From Pontibacter mucosus (lineage in GTDB: Bacteria; Bacteroidota; Bacteroidia; Cytophagales; Hymenobacteraceae): 64,000 nt of DNA. The translations under genes were made by a program, and so were the position numbers. The stretch covers positions 496,001 through 560,000 of the forward strand of contig NZ_QBKI01000002.1 in NCBI RefSeq assembly GCF_003054055.1. Reading direction: 5' to 3'. Below are positions 18,597 to 27,121 of the stretch, one piece after another; positions within the stretch are counted from its first letter, which is position 1, and each line of letters begins with the position of its first letter. A model generated the notes under the pieces. That model made no database searches. It saw only the letters and a program-made list of their open reading frames with translations, and was not told the origin of the DNA.

Positions 18597-19091
18597 TCAG
18601 CGGGATTTACTGTCTGATAAGTACACGATGTATCGAGCCGGAATTAGTATAACAACAGGCATAGGTGAGATCATGAGTGAGTCTATTCTGAATGCAACTA
18701 TATGAAGTGAGGGTAGCTGTAATTGCTCCGCAGCGAAATATAAGGTTAGAGTACTTACGTATAGAAATAAGTAAAAAAGGAAAGCTAGTTTAGTGAGCTG
18801 GGGTTTTAAAAAGTAAAAGTGAATTATTGATAAGCACACGCTGCTGTAGAGTATCCTAAATACAAGATTTGCAGCTCTCTCTTCATTTTTTATAGAAAAA
18901 AAAGTATGTAAAATGTCTAAATCGGATCCCTGAAAAAAGCTATAGATTTTGCTCAAGCCTACTATAATCGAACCCTTAACCGCAGTTTCTTGATGACCTA
19001 TTAGAAGCAATAGAATGAACAGACAGCCAAGTATGGCCCATCTCTTTTTTGAGGGTTGCTGCTTACGCTTCAGCGGTTTTTCCTGTAGCAT
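18597..19091 (-). CDS. Small membrane protein paired with exosortase X (XrtX-associated type)
   Basis: A 164-residue protein with three to four hydrophobic segments: WAILGCLFILLLLIG near residue 22, then FRILYSSVCLSIIHFYF, LAFLFYLFLYVSTLTLYFA and a C-terminal MPVVILIPARYIVYL. It overlaps the exosortase gene by 29 bp, so the two are almost certainly co-translated. Position and topology fit the membrane protein regularly found beside XrtX exosortases in Bacteroidota; the biochemical role is not known to me. The lysine-rich N-terminus (KRKQQPSKKR) is predicted cytoplasmic. Family identity rests mainly on context. Confidence 0.75.
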   Translation of the reverse strand: MLQEKPLKRKQQPSKKRWAILGCLFILLLLIGHQETAVKGSIIVGLSKIYSFFQGSDLDILHTFFSIKNEERAANLVFRILYSSVCLSIIHFYFLKPQLTKLAFLFYLFLYVSTLTLYFAAEQLQLPSLHIVAFRIDSLMISPMPVVILIPARYIVYLSDSKSR

Positions 19092-19584
19092 ACTTGTTTA
19101 GACCGGAGAGTCTTTTAGCCCATAGCATCCAAAGTGCAAAGATTACGGCATATATAATTATGGTAAAAGTATACTTATGATTAAACTCGACGGTGTGGCT
19201 ATAGTAGTGTGCATTAATTGCTAGTGCTGTGACACGTAAAACGTTGACGAGATTGATTACAAGGATTCCGACTGGAATATAGAGTAGCTTCATTTCCCAG
19301 CGCCCAGGAAATGCGATGATAAATCCGCTGAATAAAGCCATAAGAATCATACCGTTACAGGCATGGTAAACAAAGACCATATCCATCCCATTTATCTGGA
19401 TCATGTAATCGATTGCCCTGGCATTGTAACCGAGTATGTTCAGTAATGCCACACTTGCATTAACTACTTTAAATGTCAGTCTGTCTTCTAAGCCACTTAG
19501 CCAAAAGTCATAGAGTATAAACCAGCACAGGCACAGACCAAGGGTAAACAGCAAGAAGCGAAGCACATGGGAATACTCTTTCAT
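19063..19584 (-). CDS. xrtX: Exosortase/archaeosortase family protein (XrtX-like)
   Basis: A 173-residue polytopic transpeptidase-like protein. The exosortase catalytic triad is visible: Cys76 in YHACNGM, Arg117 in NLVNVLRVTALAIN and His136 in EFNHKYTFTI. Exosortases cut and re-attach proteins carrying C-terminal tripartite signals (motif, hydrophobic helix, basic tail) in the cytoplasmic membrane, often next to polysaccharide loci. Here a PID-motif protein is encoded 41 bp upstream in the operon and an exopolysaccharide locus lies adjacent, which supports assignment to the X type. The start is the ATG at 19584. The exact subtype is inferred from context. Confidence 0.87.
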   Translation of the reverse strand: MKEYSHVLRFLLFTLGLCLCWFILYDFWLSGLEDRLTFKVVNASVALLNILGYNARAIDYMIQINGMDMVFVYHACNGMILMALFSGFIIAFPGRWEMKLLYIPVGILVINLVNVLRVTALAINAHYYSHTVEFNHKYTFTIIIYAVIFALWMLWAKRLSGLNKYATGKTAEA

Positions 19585-19625
19585 ACCTGAAGGATTTCAG
19601 TTTGGAACGCACAAAGCCAGAAATT

Positions 19626-19871
19626 TCAATCCTGATTGTTCTTCTGTTTTCTGGAATCCATTAGTTTCTTAAGCCCATAAGCAGCTCCCGCTGCAAGTAA
19701 CACTCCACTTGCACCATCGATCGGCACACCGGTGGCACCCTTATTTCTACCTGGGGCTTGGCCACTTTTACCCGGCCTATCCTGTGATCTGCCTTGGGCA
19801 AACAAATCTGAAGAAAAACACGAAACTAAAAATAGTAGAGTGAATACTGATTTGATTATCAATGTTTTCAT
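19626..19871 (-). CDS. Tiny PID-CTERM protein, probable exosortase X substrate
   Basis: An 81-residue precursor. Residues 1-25 form a signal peptide (KTLIIKSVFTLLFLV, cleavage near DLFA/QG). A short glycine/arginine/lysine linker of about 22 residues follows, then GVPIDGASGVLLAAGAAYGL with the PID motif at 50-52, a hydrophobic helix and a basic/polar tail (KKLMDSRKQKNNQD). This matches the PID-CTERM sorting signal known in Bacteroidota. Remarkably, almost no mature domain remains between the two signals. It is first in the operon with the exosortase. Its role (pilot substrate, surface peptide or anchor for glycan) is unknown. Confidence 0.85.
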   Translation of the reverse strand: MKTLIIKSVFTLLFLVSCFSSDLFAQGRSQDRPGKSGQAPGRNKGATGVPIDGASGVLLAAGAAYGLKKLMDSRKQKNNQD

Positions 19872-20398
19872 AACTATAAAAAATGAAGGTTTACTTAAAT
19901 TATAATTGGGTGTAATTATAATTTATTTTAAAAGGGGTATGGGGTGGCGTTGTACTTAACATAGGAAATATCTACCATCAAGTGCTCCAGGTGTGCAGTA
20001 GGGGTAACTTGCCTATATACGGAGAATTTTTATATAATGGATGTATTTTATTTTATTATTTATGTTTTAGGATTAAAAAATTAGATAATATCATACTAGA
20101 TTAGAATAAATACAGCAAGCTTCCAACAGAATTCTAAGAACAGAGAATGCGGTTTAGCCATTTATAACCCACCTATGGATTATCAAAATATTTAGAGTAG
20201 GCAGTTACAGTAATTCTCAAGAAGAGGAATTAAATGCGATACTAATTGCTTGACCGTGCAATAATTTACATTTACTAATTAAAAATGTAAACATGCCAAT
20301 TTAACTATAAAAAAATTTAATAAAAAAAATATTAATTTGGATTATTGCGTATGATGTAATCAGGTGTTTTTTTAGATTATCATATCTATTTGCGCATT
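19872..20398. promoter_or_regulatory. 527-bp AT-rich divergent promoter region with an inverted repeat
   Basis: It separates the minus-strand sorting module from the plus-strand exopolysaccharide locus and should contain both promoters. At 20265-20273/20283-20291 TTTACATTT and AAATGTAAA form a 9-bp inverted repeat with a 9-nt spacer, about 110 bp before the first plus-strand start; it could be an operator. I could not identify a clean Bacteroidota -33/-7 (TTTG/TAnnTTTG) pair. No gene is supported. Confidence 0.5.
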
Positions 20399-22045
20399 AT
20401 GAAGCTTGCTTCTCCAATTAAAACTTCCTCGAATTTTACTGTCAACGCACCGCTTGGTGGTGTTGACAGTAATACTATGAAGTTTTGGGGAGTATGGGCT
20501 GCTGCTTTAACCCCGGTACTTATCATGTTCTCGCTTGTGCTGGATATTGCCCCGTTTATGCACATAGATGAATTTATGACTATTGATTTAGGGAGAGTCA
20601 TACTGCAGCCTGATACAACTTGGTCTATAGCATGGATGCTTGAAAGGAACCAGGCTGCTTTTGTGTTCTTCTATGTTGGTCCTGTGCTGCAAGAGTTGGC
20701 TTACCAAAGTATAGGGGAGTATGGACCGAGAATCTCTGGCATTCTGGGTGCAGTAGCAGCAGCAACAGCTATGGTGGGCTGGCAACATACAAGAGGAACC
20801 TCAGGCTACGCCAGTTTAGTCCTAGGTTTAATCTTTCTGCTCGACCCTATTTTTGTGCAGGCCTACACCATAGGCCGCGTGGATGGTTGGGCCATGGCTG
20901 CCTGCCTGACCGCCTGTTGGTGTTTGGAAAGTATAAATAAAGAAGATGAAATTGCCGCCGTGAGGCATAAATTAATACTTGCCGGAGGCGCCACGGCGCT
21001 TGCATTCTTCATCTGGCCCTCTGCTATTTTCCTGCTGCCATTAGTGCTGTTTCAACTCTTTACCGTTATCAAACGGGCAAAAACAATCAAACCCCGCCGG
21101 AAGGTACACCAGAATAATGCTGTTTTTCTATTTATAATAGGTGGTTCCATAGCTTCAGCTGCTCTCCTTATTCCTATTGCTCCGAAATTACTTGACCTTT
21201 TGGGTAATGTAATAGATGGAGTAATCATTAATTCCCGCACAGGCACTGCTAACTATACTTTATTGGATTCACAGCGGATAACCACCGGTATTAAACACCT
21301 GCTACAGGTCTTGAAATTCACTCCTGTATTGGTAACTATGGCCTTGATAGGGGCTTTTCGGGGGCGTGAGTGGGGTTTAATAGCTGCTGGGGCAGTGGCT
21401 ACTTTATTAATGATAGCTACAGTGGTCTACTCACACCGCATTCAGTATTTACTGCCTTATTTCATTGTGATGACTTCTGGTCTAATTAAGAGGGAGACAG
21501 GGAGTAACTTAACAAGTAAAATCAAATTATCAGGAGTCTTAGCCTTAGCATCATTATTAGTCTGGTCTGCAGGCCTTTCATTAATTGCACGTTCCATTAT
21601 CGCCTTTGAGGGAAAAAGAGAGCTTAATAGAGGGCAAATATATGCGACAGCTCAGGAAATGATCGGGGTGGGTGAGTATGCTGTGTACTCATTTCCCTAC
21701 GAGTTTTACTATGCAGGCCGCTCTTTGGGCTGGAAGATGTATAAGCCATACTTGGCAGTCGGGGTAGATCCGCTCCTCCACCACGAGGTATTGCAGCGCA
21801 TGCTTAAGAAAGTAGACTTTGCGATTATGCCTTTGCCGCGGCTAACGCCTGAACTTGAAGAACAGATACAAAAAGCAGGCATGTATGAAAAGGGAGTATA
21901 CCAAGTTTACGAGGCTTCGCTGAGCGGCTCAGACAACAGAGTGACGAATAAAACCAGGCTGCAAACATTCTTTTTTATACCAAGACAGCCCTATGGCCCC
22001 TATAAGCTTTATGAAAAAATAAAGCTTACTAAGATGGCTAATTAA
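20399..22045 (+). CDS. GT-C type polytopic membrane protein, paralogue 1
   Basis: A 548-residue protein (ATG at 20399; a TTG 9 bp upstream is less likely) with about ten membrane helices. The first external loop carries an acidic pair (HIDEFMTIDLGR), placed like the catalytic DE of GT-C glycosyltransferases such as ArnT and PMT. Shared signatures with the next two genes are DLGRVIL-P-T-WSIAWM, LLDPIFVQAYTIGRVDGWAM, a YEFYYAGRSLGWKMYKPYL segment and a C-terminal QPYGPYKLYEK. GT-C enzymes move sugars from polyprenyl-phosphate donors on the outer membrane face. The acceptor is unknown. It is the first gene of the plus-strand locus. Confidence 0.75.
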   Translation: MKLASPIKTSSNFTVNAPLGGVDSNTMKFWGVWAAALTPVLIMFSLVLDIAPFMHIDEFMTIDLGRVILQPDTTWSIAWMLERNQAAFVFFYVGPVLQELAYQSIGEYGPRISGILGAVAAATAMVGWQHTRGTSGYASLVLGLIFLLDPIFVQAYTIGRVDGWAMAACLTACWCLESINKEDEIAAVRHKLILAGGATALAFFIWPSAIFLLPLVLFQLFTVIKRAKTIKPRRKVHQNNAVFLFIIGGSIASAALLIPIAPKLLDLLGNVIDGVIINSRTGTANYTLLDSQRITTGIKHLLQVLKFTPVLVTMALIGAFRGREWGLIAAGAVATLLMIATVVYSHRIQYLLPYFIVMTSGLIKRETGSNLTSKIKLSGVLALASLLVWSAGLSLIARSIIAFEGKRELNRGQIYATAQEMIGVGEYAVYSFPYEFYYAGRSLGWKMYKPYLAVGVDPLLHHEVLQRMLKKVDFAIMPLPRLTPELEEQIQKAGMYEKGVYQVYEASLSGSDNRVTNKTRLQTFFFIPRQPYGPYKLYEKIKLTKMAN

Positions 22046-22077
22046 TTAAAGTATTTATAAGTAACCCTACACAAATT

Positions 22078-23781
22078 ATGTCAATACAGGCAATATCTCA
22101 TCCGTCCCACGACAGGCTTTTTACTGCGCGACAAGTAAAAACTATGTCTGCTAAACGGCTGTGGGGGATATGGGTGGTTGCCATGCTAATCTCCTTCCTG
22201 GTGCAGCTTTTAACTATAGATGTCTTGCCCCATATCCAGCAGGATGAAGCACAGATTACAGACTATGGAAGGTTAGCCCTTCATCCTGAGAGTGATTGGT
22301 CAGTAACTTGGAGAGTAGCTGACGGAAAGCCTTTACTTTTATGGTCATATATAGGGCCACTAATTGCCGAAACAAGCTTCCACCTATTTGGACCTTCTGG
22401 ATTGGGGCCAAGAATAGCTTCACTTATAGGAGGGCTTCTTGCAGCATCCATGGCCTTAGGCTGGATGTTGGCGCGCAAAATACCGGTTTACGCTGCTTTC
22501 GGCCTTAGCCTGGCACTTCTGCTCGATCCCTTGTTCCTCCTTTCTCAGCGGATGGCAAGGGTGGATAGTTGGGTAATAGCCTTGTGTCTTGCTACCTGTT
22601 GGGTTCTACATTCTGAACTAAAGAAAGAGAGGAATACTCTCTTTAGATGGCAAATCATGGTTGCTGGTGGGCTAACTGCGATGGCCGCATTGGTCTGGCC
22701 ATCTGCAGTCTTTCTTTATCCGCTAATTATGTTAGAGCTTGTTCAACTTCCGGAATCCGAAAAATCAGGCCCAAGGAAGTGGAGGAACATTTTGATAAAT
22801 GGGGTCTTGTTTGCCTCTGGGGCACTGATTGCAACAGGTATTCTGGTGTTACCTGTTTTGCAGAGCATTGTAATCATCTACAATGACATGACCACTATGT
22901 TTTCACAAAACATTGACTCTACCAAGACACTGCAAGAGCGCTTCTTTGGAGTGTTTCAGTACCAATCCTGGGTAAAAATGTTAAGAGCATTCGCAAAAAC
23001 GTTTAGCCCAATTCTGCCAATACTGGCTTTACTTGGGGCTATAGCATATCGGAAGCATGGTGCAGTAGTGGTGGTGTGCCTTACAGCAATTGGCATTATT
23101 TTCTCCACCCTAATTTATGAGTTTAGAGTTCTCTATTTAGTGCCATACTTCTTAGTTCTAAGTAGCGGGCTCTTTCTGAGGTCATCTGATAAGCCGTCGA
23201 GTTTACTGTTCAAAAGAGCAAGTAAGGGTGCACTAATACTTTTAATACTCTGGTCTGTAGGAACCTCCCTTTTTCTTAGAACCATTCTTGGAACCGAAGG
23301 CAAAACCGTGCGTGACCGCGAAAAGATTTATGAAGCAGCGAACACTGGGATTGGCCCAGGTAATTACAATGTTTATTTAGGCTTCACCTACGAGTTTTAT
23401 TTTGCGGGAAGAACACTTGGTTGGAATCTGTACACGCCTTATATACAGTACTCCTTTGACAACCAAGGTAATTGGATAAGAGAAGTAAATCACGTGCCGG
23501 ACAGCAAAGTTATTGATCTTCTCAATCTTATGGACTATGCCATATTTCCGAGGGGCAGCGTAGATGAGAAACTTGCATATCAGCTAGCAGAGGCTGGGTT
23601 GAGGTATAAGAGTACTCTGTATTTAGGTAATGAACAACCTGTGAGGCAGAGGTTTACGACCGAAAATAGAGACAGGGATGTTCTACTGTGGTTCTTGCAA
23701 GGCAAAGAAAGCTACGGCTCCTACCTGATTTATTCTCGTGATAAACCTCTGGCAAATACAACAATACCTAAACTCAACTAA
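22078..23781 (+). CDS. GT-C type polytopic membrane protein, paralogue 2
   Basis: A 567-residue paralogue of its two neighbours, starting 33 bp after the previous stop. The acidic loop is IQQDEAQITDYGRLALHPESDW; the shared RMARVDSWVIALCLATCWVL, YEFYFAGRTLGWNLYTPYI and ESYGSYLIYSR segments are all recognisable but diverge more than between paralogues 1 and 3 (it has DYGR where the others have DLGR, and VDSW where they have VDGW). It may therefore use a different sugar or acceptor. About ten membrane helices. Function inferred from the GT-C layout only. Confidence 0.73.
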   Translation: MSIQAISHPSHDRLFTARQVKTMSAKRLWGIWVVAMLISFLVQLLTIDVLPHIQQDEAQITDYGRLALHPESDWSVTWRVADGKPLLLWSYIGPLIAETSFHLFGPSGLGPRIASLIGGLLAASMALGWMLARKIPVYAAFGLSLALLLDPLFLLSQRMARVDSWVIALCLATCWVLHSELKKERNTLFRWQIMVAGGLTAMAALVWPSAVFLYPLIMLELVQLPESEKSGPRKWRNILINGVLFASGALIATGILVLPVLQSIVIIYNDMTTMFSQNIDSTKTLQERFFGVFQYQSWVKMLRAFAKTFSPILPILALLGAIAYRKHGAVVVVCLTAIGIIFSTLIYEFRVLYLVPYFLVLSSGLFLRSSDKPSSLLFKRASKGALILLILWSVGTSLFLRTILGTEGKTVRDREKIYEAANTGIGPGNYNVYLGFTYEFYFAGRTLGWNLYTPYIQYSFDNQGNWIREVNHVPDSKVIDLLNLMDYAIFPRGSVDEKLAYQLAEAGLRYKSTLYLGNEQPVRQRFTTENRDRDVLLWFLQGKESYGSYLIYSRDKPLANTTIPKLN

Positions 23782-23887
23782 CCATTTAATGATGTCTGTA
23801 GATCTCTTCCAAGGTTTACAGTGGAACGAAAGTATAAATTAAAACAACCAGATTATATAAATCCTACACAAGTATAGACAGTTAGCT

Positions 23888-25501
23888 ATGCAACCCAGAA
23901 TGGCATCCATACAAGTTCTTAATCCTCGTCTTCCTCAATCGGGGTTAAGAAGGTTACTAGCAGACCGCTTTTGTTGGGTGTGGCTGTTTGCAATCGCGAT
24001 AGTGTCTTTTATAATCGCATCAACTTTAGAGTATGCTCCATTCCTGTTTGTTGATGAGTTAATGAACGTGGATTTAGGCAGGGTGATACTTAACCCGGAA
24101 ACAGACTGGTCGATTGCCTGGATGACTGAGACCGGTACACCTGTTTTTCTTTTGTCCTATATAGGTCCTGTTCTTCAGGAAGTATCCTATAAACTACTGG
24201 GTGAGTTAGGGCCACGGTATTCTGCACTGCTGGGAGCATTAGCGGCTGCAACAGTTATGGTGGGCTGGCTGCGAGTAAGAGGGGTGACCAAAGTAATAGC
24301 GTTTGCTTTAGGACTTGCCTTCCTGTTAGATCCACTTTTTGTACAGGCCTATACGACTGGCCGGGTGGATGGCTGGGCAATGGCGCTCTGTTTATTAAGC
24401 TGTTTCTTGTTAAGATATGCTACAATAAACCTTAAAAGTGGTTCAACATCCACATGGTTTGTCCTCATAAGTGGTGCAATAGCGGCTGTTGCTGCCTTTA
24501 CGTGGATATCAGCACTGTTACTGTTTCCATTGATTTTATCGGAACTTATCATCTTGCTTAAGAAGAGTATAACGCTATTCGGAATACGGAAGGGTATAGC
24601 TGTACCCACACTGAGTTTCACCTTAGGATGCTTGGCCACCTGCATTTTGCTTCTGGTACCAATAGCACCGAGGCTATTCGCTTTATTCGAGAATATAGTT
24701 AAGGCCATAAGTATAAACTTGAACCAGGGGGACAATACAAATCAGCAGCACTACTTCATGTACTTCTTTTCGCAGTCTATAGAATTGCTGAGGATTCTGA
24801 AGTTTACCCCTTTTGTTTTTATAACAGCCTTAATAGCTGCCATCTCTCTCCGGGAAATTAGTCATGTTCTTGGCCTCGCATTGATTTGCTTTATACTTCT
24901 ACATACAGTGGTTTATACAAGTAGAGTACAGTATCTATTACCATACTTCATAGTGCTCACCTCTGGTTTTCTGCAGCAGGATTCTCAATTTTTTAAAAGA
25001 TGGACTGTGTTAAAGTTGGGCATATTAAGTTTAATTATTTTGTGGGCGGTTAGCTTAACATTGGTTGCAAGAACAAGTGTAGCCTTTACAGCGCGCGAGG
25101 AAAGAGACAGAAATCTTGTCAATCATGCTGCGTTGGCGATGGTAGGCACGGGCAGTCATAAAGTTTATGTGCCGTACGAGCTTTATTACGCTGGCCGATC
25201 TGCTGGCTGGAATATGTATCGTGCATACTTATCCTTCAATGCCACCTTATCATTAGAGGTCCTTCTTAAGATTTTACCACACGTGGACTATGCTATAATT
25301 GAGCAGCCCTCAAAGGAGCTCGAAGTAGTGCTAATGAGAGATGGGTGGCGTGATAAAGGAAGTATAAGTTTATATGAGAGTCCGGCAGAGCCCTTCAACG
25401 GTGTAACCACCAATGATATGCGGATAAGGAACCTGTATCATATTAACAGGAAGCCTTATGGTCCCTACAGACTGTTTGTGAGGGAAAACAAGAGCCTATA
25501 A
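23888..25501 (+). CDS. GT-C type polytopic membrane protein, paralogue 3
   Basis: A 537-residue third member of the tandem family. The acidic loop is FVDELMNVDLGRVILNPETDW, followed by LLDPLFVQAYTTGRVDGWAM, YELYYAGRSAGWNMYRAYL and KPYGPYRLFVR. It resembles paralogue 1 more than paralogue 2. A 106-bp gap precedes it. Predicted inner-membrane glycosyltransferase acting in the periplasm with a lipid-linked sugar donor; the DPM-like synthase and small flippase encoded at 28.9-30.2 kb could supply such a donor. Confidence 0.74.
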   Translation: MQPRMASIQVLNPRLPQSGLRRLLADRFCWVWLFAIAIVSFIIASTLEYAPFLFVDELMNVDLGRVILNPETDWSIAWMTETGTPVFLLSYIGPVLQEVSYKLLGELGPRYSALLGALAAATVMVGWLRVRGVTKVIAFALGLAFLLDPLFVQAYTTGRVDGWAMALCLLSCFLLRYATINLKSGSTSTWFVLISGAIAAVAAFTWISALLLFPLILSELIILLKKSITLFGIRKGIAVPTLSFTLGCLATCILLLVPIAPRLFALFENIVKAISINLNQGDNTNQQHYFMYFFSQSIELLRILKFTPFVFITALIAAISLREISHVLGLALICFILLHTVVYTSRVQYLLPYFIVLTSGFLQQDSQFFKRWTVLKLGILSLIILWAVSLTLVARTSVAFTAREERDRNLVNHAALAMVGTGSHKVYVPYELYYAGRSAGWNMYRAYLSFNATLSLEVLLKILPHVDYAIIEQPSKELEVVLMRDGWRDKGSISLYESPAEPFNGVTTNDMRIRNLYHINRKPYGPYRLFVRENKSL

Positions 25502-25559
25502 CAGCTCATCATGTAATGTGTAATACCAGGTGTAAAATCCATGATTTAAACAACAAACT

Positions 25560-26612
25560 ATGGTAAATGTAGGCATCATAGGATATGGGTACTGGGGACC
25601 TAACCTTGTCAGAAACTTTTTTGCTGCAAATGATTGCTGCGTGAAAACAGTGGCGGATGCGCGACCAGAGCGGCTGCAGCTACTTGCAAAAACTTTTCCC
25701 TCTATTGTGGGGGTAAAGGATGCTGATGATATTATCTATGACCCTGACATTGATGCTATCATCATTGCGACACCTGTGTCTTCTCACTTTACGCTGGCCA
25801 GAAAAGCACTGGCAGAGGGCAAACATGTGCTGATAGAAAAGCCGATGACTTCCTCTGCCGAAGAGGCTGAACTGCTCATAAACCTCGCGATGCAGAAAAA
25901 TGCGATGCTCATGGTGGACCATACATTCCTGTACACAGGTGCTGTGCAGAAGATGAAGCAACTGGTAGATAACCAGGAGCTTGGGAACATAAAATACCTT
26001 GATTCAACCAGGATTAACCTCGGGCTGTTCCAGTCTGACATAAATGTGCTTTGGGACTTAGCTCCTCATGATCTTTCCATTCTGAACTATATCGTGCGCG
26101 AGCGCCCCTATAGTGTTAACGCCACAGGTATTACTCATACAAATAATAGCATTGAGAATATTGCCTACCTGACCGTGAACTACGCCTCTGGGTTTATAGC
26201 GCACTTTAACTGCTCCTGGACAAGCCCAGTGAAGGTTAGAATGATGCTGATAGGAGGTGACCAGAAGATGATTCTCTACAACGACCTGGAGCCGACTGAA
26301 AAGGTTAAAATTTACGATACAGGGTACAGTTACCTGAATGATGAAGAGATTAAAAAGGTGCGCATCGACTACCGAACAGGTGATATTCATGTTCCAAAAC
26401 TTGAAACCACTGAGGCACTTCTGGGTATGGCCAATGATTTTATACAGTGCATCCAGCAGCAGAAGCAACCGAAGTCATCCTGCCATTTGGGTTTAGATGT
26501 TGTCAGGATCCTGGAAGCATCCAATGAGTCTATAAAGCATAATGGCCGCGAAGTAATTTTAGAGTCATCCACAGTGCCAGTTATAAATACTAATCACGAA
26601 ATATTAATCTAA
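25560..26612 (+). CDS. Gfo/Idh/MocA-family nucleotide-sugar oxidoreductase
   Basis: A 350-residue NAD(P)-dependent sugar dehydrogenase. The Rossmann start IIGYGYWGPNLVRNF (7-20), the EKP motif at 93-95 and WDLAPHDLSIL near 163-173 are the family signature. With the following acetyltransferase and aminotransferase it matches the three-step scheme of 3-oxidation, 3-amination and N-acetylation used for UDP-2,3-diacetamido sugars (WbpB-WbpE-WbpD or WlbA-C-B) and related 3-amino sugars. The precise nucleotide sugar is not fixed: the 6-dehydrogenase that would make a uronic acid is not in this window. Confidence 0.85.
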   Translation: MVNVGIIGYGYWGPNLVRNFFAANDCCVKTVADARPERLQLLAKTFPSIVGVKDADDIIYDPDIDAIIIATPVSSHFTLARKALAEGKHVLIEKPMTSSAEEAELLINLAMQKNAMLMVDHTFLYTGAVQKMKQLVDNQELGNIKYLDSTRINLGLFQSDINVLWDLAPHDLSILNYIVRERPYSVNATGITHTNNSIENIAYLTVNYASGFIAHFNCSWTSPVKVRMMLIGGDQKMILYNDLEPTEKVKIYDTGYSYLNDEEIKKVRIDYRTGDIHVPKLETTEALLGMANDFIQCIQQQKQPKSSCHLGLDVVRILEASNESIKHNGREVILESSTVPVINTNHEILI

Positions 26613-26616
26613 CGCA

Positions 26617-27120
26617 ATGGATATTATCACAATAGACAACGAGAAGCAGAGCTTACATAATGTGAGGCTCGGCAAGGATGTAAAGATTTACAACTTTGTA
26701 AATGCCTACGGCTGCACCATAGGTGATGGCACAAAAGTGGGCACCTTCGTGGAGATTCAGAAAGGAGCCTCCATCGGTAAGAACTGCAAAATATCCAGCC
26801 ATACTTTCATTTGCGAGGGTGTACATATTGCTGACAATGTTTTTGTGGGGCACAACGTCACTTTCATAAACGATAAATTCCCGCGGGCAACCAATGAAGA
26901 TGGTTCTCTGCAGAGTGAGAAAGACTGGAAATGCATTGAGACCTATGTAGAAGAAGGTGCCTCCATCGGATCCAGTGTTACCATATTATGTGGAGTGCGC
27001 ATCGGCAGGAAAGCCATTGTAGGAGCCGGATCTGTGGTAACCAGAGATGTACCCGATAATGCCGTTGTTGCAGGTAACCCAGCTAAAGTTATTAAAAGCA
27101 CCCATCAAATACTCGTCTGA
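26617..27120 (+). CDS. Hexapeptide-repeat sugar N-acetyltransferase (WbpD/WlbB-like)
   Basis: A 167-residue left-handed beta-helix protein with repeats such as GTFVEIQKGASIGKNCKISS and a loop containing VFVGHNVTFINDKFPRA, a hallmark of WbpD/WlbB-type acetyl-CoA-dependent N-acetyltransferases that modify the 3-amino group of UDP-sugars. The end VVTRDVPDNAVVAGNPAKVI is the typical C-terminal cap. It lies 4 bp after the oxidoreductase gene and 1 bp before the aminotransferase start, so the three genes are tightly coupled. Confidence 0.88.
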   Translation: MDIITIDNEKQSLHNVRLGKDVKIYNFVNAYGCTIGDGTKVGTFVEIQKGASIGKNCKISSHTFICEGVHIADNVFVGHNVTFINDKFPRATNEDGSLQSEKDWKCIETYVEEGASIGSSVTILCGVRIGRKAIVGAGSVVTRDVPDNAVVAGNPAKVIKSTHQILV

Positions 27121-27121
27121 T

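Noticed and set aside
18438..18705. AGGAGGTGA on the plus strand followed by an open frame at 18475
   Set aside because: The site is about 30 nt from the nearest start, the frame begins with GTG, has no coding character and overlaps the 3' end of the minus-strand XrtX-associated gene.
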